Assembly: GCA_030695265.1 (NCBI GenBank)
Contig: JAUYTA010000464.1
Location: 1-7,267 of the forward strand
DNA length: 7,267 nt
Direction of reading: 5' to 3'
Source: Bacteroidota bacterium
Lineage (GTDB): Bacteria > Bacteroidota > Bacteroidia > Bacteroidales > Prolixibacteraceae
Position 1 is the stretch's first letter, and each line of letters starts with the position of its first letter. Positions 5,000 through 7,267 of this stretch are shown piece after piece. A model generated the notes under the pieces. The model saw only the letters and a program-made list of their open reading frames with translations. It was not told the DNA's origin and searched no databases. The position numbers and the translations under genes were made by a program.

Positions 5000-6384
5000 A
5001 GATTCATTCCCCGTTTTATTATTTCGTTCCAGATAATACTTTTGTTGTCTGATTTTACTTCCTTCAAGTTCATCGATGGCAAGGTAAAATAAATGGCCGA
5101 TCCTTTCCCAAACTCACTTTCGATGCGGATTGTACCACCCAGTATCTCTACAAAAGCCTTTGAAATGGACAATCCCAATCCGGCTCCTTCATATTTCCGG
5201 TTGACAGATTCACTTGCCTGCCTGAACCTTTCAAAAACAATTCCCAATTTTTCCGGACGGATACCAATGCCTGTATCTTTCACAAAAAATTCAATGCATT
5301 CAATTGTTTCATTCGTAGAGACAAGGCATGCCTTGTTTCTAACCGAACCACCAGCAACGGTTGGTGAGCCTGTCGAACTAAACCCAAATTCTATCGAACC
5401 CTTGTTGGTGAATTTAATGGCATTGTTAACCAAATTGGTAAGAATGGCCAGTAATTTATCTTTATCAGTTTTTATAAAAGTTTCGTGTAACCGTAAGTTG
5501 TTTTTACAGGATATCTTAATGCCCTTTTGCTCAGCCTCCGGTTTGAAGAAAGAAAATATTTCATTCATTTGCTCATTTACGTTTATTTCAGAAATTGAAA
5601 CCCCCATTTGCCCCGAATCAATTTTTGAAATGCACATGATGTCGTTGATGATATTGAGAAGGCGTGCGCCGCTTTTCTCAATGATGCTGATGTAATACTC
5701 TTGTTGTTTATAGGAAAGATCAGGTTCTTTCAGCAGTTCAGTGAAACCCAGGATTCCGTTCAATGGTGTTCTGATCTCATGGCTCATATTGGCCAAAAAA
5801 GAGGATTTTAACCGGTCGCTTTCTTCTGCTTTCTCCTTGGCCGCAATTAACTCTATTGCAAGTTTTTCTTTCTCTTTATACTGACAGATAAGCATTTCAT
5901 TCAAAACCAATAATTCAGCCTGCCGTATTTCTTTTTCTTCTATCTGAAAAACAAGTTCTCTGTTGGTACTTTTTAGCTCCTCCTCGGCTTGTTGACGTTC
6001 AGTGGTAAGTTTCTGTTCGTTCAGAGCCCTTTTAATTGCCGGTACCAGACGCTCAAGTTTGTTTTTGAGAACGTAATCTGTGGCTCCGTTTAACATTGCG
6101 TTAATCGCGCGGTCTTCACCCATTGCCCCTGAAACAAAGATGAATGGAATATGGGAATACTCTTCTTTTGCAATTCTTAATGCGTCGTTGCCATTGAAAT
6201 CGGGCAGGCTGTAATCAGATAAAATGATGTCGATATTTTCAGTTTCAAGAATATTGTTGTATTCTTTTTCGTTTTCGGCCACAAAATAATCATGTTCGAT
6301 TTCATCATTTTCAATCAATGATTGAATTAATTCAGAATCTTTGCAAGAATCTTCAAGGTGTAGTATTTTTATCTTTCTGTTCAT
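4996..6384 (-). CDS. REC-histidine kinase hybrid, paralogue with two coiled-coil repeats
   Basis: Predicted 462-residue cytosolic kinase, closely similar to the 3443-4999 product along its length. The receiver (about 4-122) has Glu11/Asp12, Asp57, Ser85 and Lys107. The coiled coil has two 21-residue units (143-184). The HisKA domain has His202 (SHEIRTP). The HATPase domain has an N box at 316-326 (TNLVNNAIKFT), DTGIGI (370-375), FERFRQ (384-389) and GAGLGL (400-405). The loop between the strands IEFGF and IEFFVKD is enlarged by about 25 residues (SSTGSPTVAGG then SVRNKACLVST), encoded by two different repeat sequences in the DNA. The C-terminus has a 26-residue tail after YFTLP that the paralogue lacks. 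It starts 34 bases after the Rcp1-like regulator and overlaps the next kinase by ATGA. The order regulator, kinase, kinase suggests one phosphorelay transcript. The input signal is unknown; there is no sensor domain. Confidence 0.9.
   Translation of the reverse strand: MNRKIKILHLEDSCKDSELIQSLIENDEIEHDYFVAENEKEYNNILETENIDIILSDYSLPDFNGNDALRIAKEEYSHIPFIFVSGAMGEDRAINAMLNGATDYVLKNKLERLVPAIKRALNEQKLTTERQQAEEELKSTNRELVFQIEEKEIRQAELLVLNEMLICQYKEKEKLAIELIAAKEKAEESDRLKSSFLANMSHEIRTPLNGILGFTELLKEPDLSYKQQEYYISIIEKSGARLLNIINDIMCISKIDSGQMGVSISEINVNEQMNEIFSFFKPEAEQKGIKISCKNNLRLHETFIKTDKDKLLAILTNLVNNAIKFTNKGSIEFGFSSTGSPTVAGGSVRNKACLVSTNETIECIEFFVKDTGIGIRPEKLGIVFERFRQASESVNRKYEGAGLGLSISKAFVEILGGTIRIESEFGKGSAIYFTLPSMNLKEVKSDNKSIIWNEIIKRGMNL
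5315..5342. repeat. Palindromic interspersed repeat inside second kinase gene
   Basis: 5316-5341 is the same 26-base palindrome as in the neighbouring kinase gene, with half-site TAGAGACAAGGCA. One base differs in the right arm (TTT for TCT), so the palindrome is imperfect. It is a single copy, read in the same frame (RNKACLVST, residues 349-357), and sits in the same loop of the ATPase domain. Confidence 0.75.
5349..5378. repeat. Second dispersed-repeat-like segment (GTTCGACAGGCTCACC)
   Basis: On the coding strand the segment reads GTTCGACAGGCTCACC followed by AACCGTTGCTGGTGG. The TTCGACAGGCTCA core is, from memory, one of the commonest dispersed repeat cores in bacterial genomes. CACCA (5349-5353) and TGGTG (5362-5366) can pair as a short hairpin. 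It encodes SSTGSPTVAGG of the kinase and directly abuts the other palindrome. Confidence 0.5.
5833..5958 (-). repeat. Two 63-base coiled-coil repeats
   Basis: Residues 143-184 of the upstream kinase consist of two 21-residue units matching the five-copy array of its paralogue. They are more diverged from each other (ELVFQIEEKEIRQAEL and MLICQYKEKEKLAIEL). Both run directly into the shared KAEESDRLKS helix before the phosphoacceptor His. Confidence 0.8.
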
Positions 6385-6418
6385 GAAATCGAAATTAAAA
6401 GTTGTTTCTGATTTTGTC

Positions 6419-6865
6419 TTACTTAAAATTTAAAGGTGGAGGTTGATTTATAACTGCCCAGTATTGCCCCAGAACTTTAATGGCATCAAGAAACTGAACT
6501 ACATCAATAGGTTTCACCACATACGAATTAGCGCCAAGTTTATAGCTCTCCACCAGATCTTTTTCTTCGCCCGATGATGTAACCATGATTACCGGAATCA
6601 GCTTAAATTTTTCATCGGCACGGATGTGTCTAAGCACCTCTATTCCATTCATCCTCGGCATTTTAATGTCCAGTAGAATAACAGCAGGATCGCCCTTTTC
6701 ATCGATGAATTTACCGCGTTTATGCAAAAAATCCAATGCCTCTACTCCATCTTCGGCAACAACAACTTCGTTTGCAAGATTTTTTTCAGCAAGAGCAGCA
6801 ATGGTAAGTTCAACATCTTTCGGGCTGTCGTCAACTATAAGGATTCTTCTAACTTCTGCTTTCAT
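6419..6865 (-). CDS. Rcp1-like single-domain response regulator
   Basis: Predicted 148-residue stand-alone receiver without an output domain. The active site is complete: Asp12/Asp13 after the first strand (ILIVDDS), phosphoacceptor Asp66 (ILLDIKMPRMNG), Thr96 (IMVTSS) and Lys118 followed by Pro (VVKPID). The loop after the third helix (HKRGKFIDEKGDP) and the C-terminal GQYWAVINQPPP are typical of the Rcp1/CheY-like regulators that partner phytochrome-type and PAS kinases. Such proteins pass phosphate on or act by protein contact, not by DNA binding. It lies 78 bases downstream of a kinase of the matching type and 34 bases upstream of two receiver-kinase hybrids, so it may shuttle phosphate between them. 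A possible -7 element (AATATTTG on the minus strand, 6910-6917) precedes it, weakly supported. Confidence 0.9.
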   Translation of the reverse strand: MKAEVRRILIVDDSPKDVELTIAALAEKNLANEVVVAEDGVEALDFLHKRGKFIDEKGDPAVILLDIKMPRMNGIEVLRHIRADEKFKLIPVIMVTSSGEEKDLVESYKLGANSYVVKPIDVVQFLDAIKVLGQYWAVINQPPPLNFK

Positions 6866-6943
6866 AATTTGTGTTGTTTAATGTTTTGCGCTTTGATTCT
6901 TATATGCTACAAATATTCCGCTCCCCTGGAGCTATGAAATTGT

Positions 6944-7267
6944 TCACGCCAAACTTTTCTGAGACTGAACACTGCGACTGAATACTTCCTTGTTCGGAAT
7001 GCTAAAGAAGAACGTGGCCCCATTTCCAACTTCACTTTCTGCCCAGCATTTTCCTCCATGTCTCACTATAATTCTGTTCACATTGGCCAGTCCTATTCCT
7101 ATTCCTTCAAAATCAACGGCTTTATGCATCCGCTGAAAAACGCCGAATAGTTTATCGGCATATTTCATGTCAAATCCGGCACCGTTATCCCTGATGTGAA
7201 AAACTATTTTGTTATCCAATATTTCATATCCAATATTGATTTTTGCTTTTTCCTTGTTCTTTGAATA
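6944..7267 (-). CDS. Histidine kinase, C-terminal ATPase domain (5' end outside window)
   Basis: The reading frame is open to the window edge. It can be read from YSKNKEKAKINIGYEILDNK at the edge to the TGA at 6944-6946, giving 107 residues; the TTG at 7219 is internal, not a start. The visible part is the second half of an HATPase domain: IRDNGAGFDMKYADKLFGVF (G1 region), then FQRMHKAVDFEGIGIGLANV (G2 loop), then HGGKCWAESEVGNGATFFFSIP. The N box and HisKA lie outside. The RDNGAGFDMKYADKLFGVFQR wording (in two parts: RDNGAGFDMKYAD, KLFGVFQR) is typical of the phytochrome/PAS-type kinases that pair with Rcp1-like regulators, and such a regulator follows 78 bases downstream. Whether this one binds a chromophore cannot be seen. 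Confidence 0.88.
   Translation of the reverse strand, partial: YSKNKEKAKINIGYEILDNKIVFHIRDNGAGFDMKYADKLFGVFQRMHKAVDFEGIGIGLANVNRIIVRHGGKCWAESEVGNGATFFFSIPNKEVFSRSVQSQKSLA

Noticed and set aside
5093..5695. 200-codon open frame on the plus strand opposite the kinase
   Set aside because: It lies wholly antisense to the HisKA/HATPase part of an intact kinase gene, its product has no recognisable family, and a similar antisense frame (3626-3904) appears opposite the paralogue, as expected from shared codon patterns.
6920..6932. Short hairpin GCTCC/GGAGC between the partial kinase and the response regulator as a terminator
   Set aside because: Only five base pairs and no U-run on the minus strand; too weak to call, and read-through into the regulator gene seems likely.

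Overview
The window looks like Bacteroidota DNA. It is AT-rich, and the starts are preceded by A/T-rich leaders without clear Shine-Dalgarno sequences. Promoter-like signals resemble the TAnnTTTG type. The gene families fit too: REC-first histidine kinases with long heptad repeats, CsbD, Thivi_2564 and lmo0937 small stress proteins, and a long-form GH130 enzyme. I cannot resolve class or genus. Every gene I can support lies on the minus strand, so the genes read from right to left.

Right part (7267 down to 3443) is a signalling cluster. It holds the C-terminal end of a histidine kinase cut by the window edge (6944-7267), a stand-alone Rcp1-like response regulator (6419-6865), and two paralogous cytosolic REC-histidine kinase hybrids (4996-6384 and 3443-4999) joined by an ATGA stop/start overlap. 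The kinases look like a tandem duplication. They differ in the number of 21-residue coiled-coil repeats (2 versus 5), and both carry palindromic repeat DNA read in frame at the same loop of the ATPase domain.

Middle part (3426 down to 2042) is a compact operon of five very small membrane or exported proteins (2990-3316, 2825-2983, 2607-2816, 2385-2570, 2157-2351). It has a promoter module in front and a stem-loop terminator behind. The 52-residue lmo0937-type gene at 2825-2983 is easily missed.

Left part (1917 down to 28) has a long GH130 glycosidase/phosphorylase (313-1917) with a three-copy 18-residue repeat inserted before its catalytic domain, followed by a CsbD stress protein (28-213).

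The most striking observation is regulatory. The roughly 110 bases upstream of csbD (214-324) and of the five-gene operon (3317-3426) align without gaps over 84 bases. Three strongly conserved blocks are separated by a diverged spacer, and the last block runs into an inverted repeat 17-18 bases before each start codon. This suggests that the CsbD gene and the small-membrane-protein operon form one regulon, possibly a stress regulon. The adjoining kinases could feed it, but nothing in the sequence proves that link.
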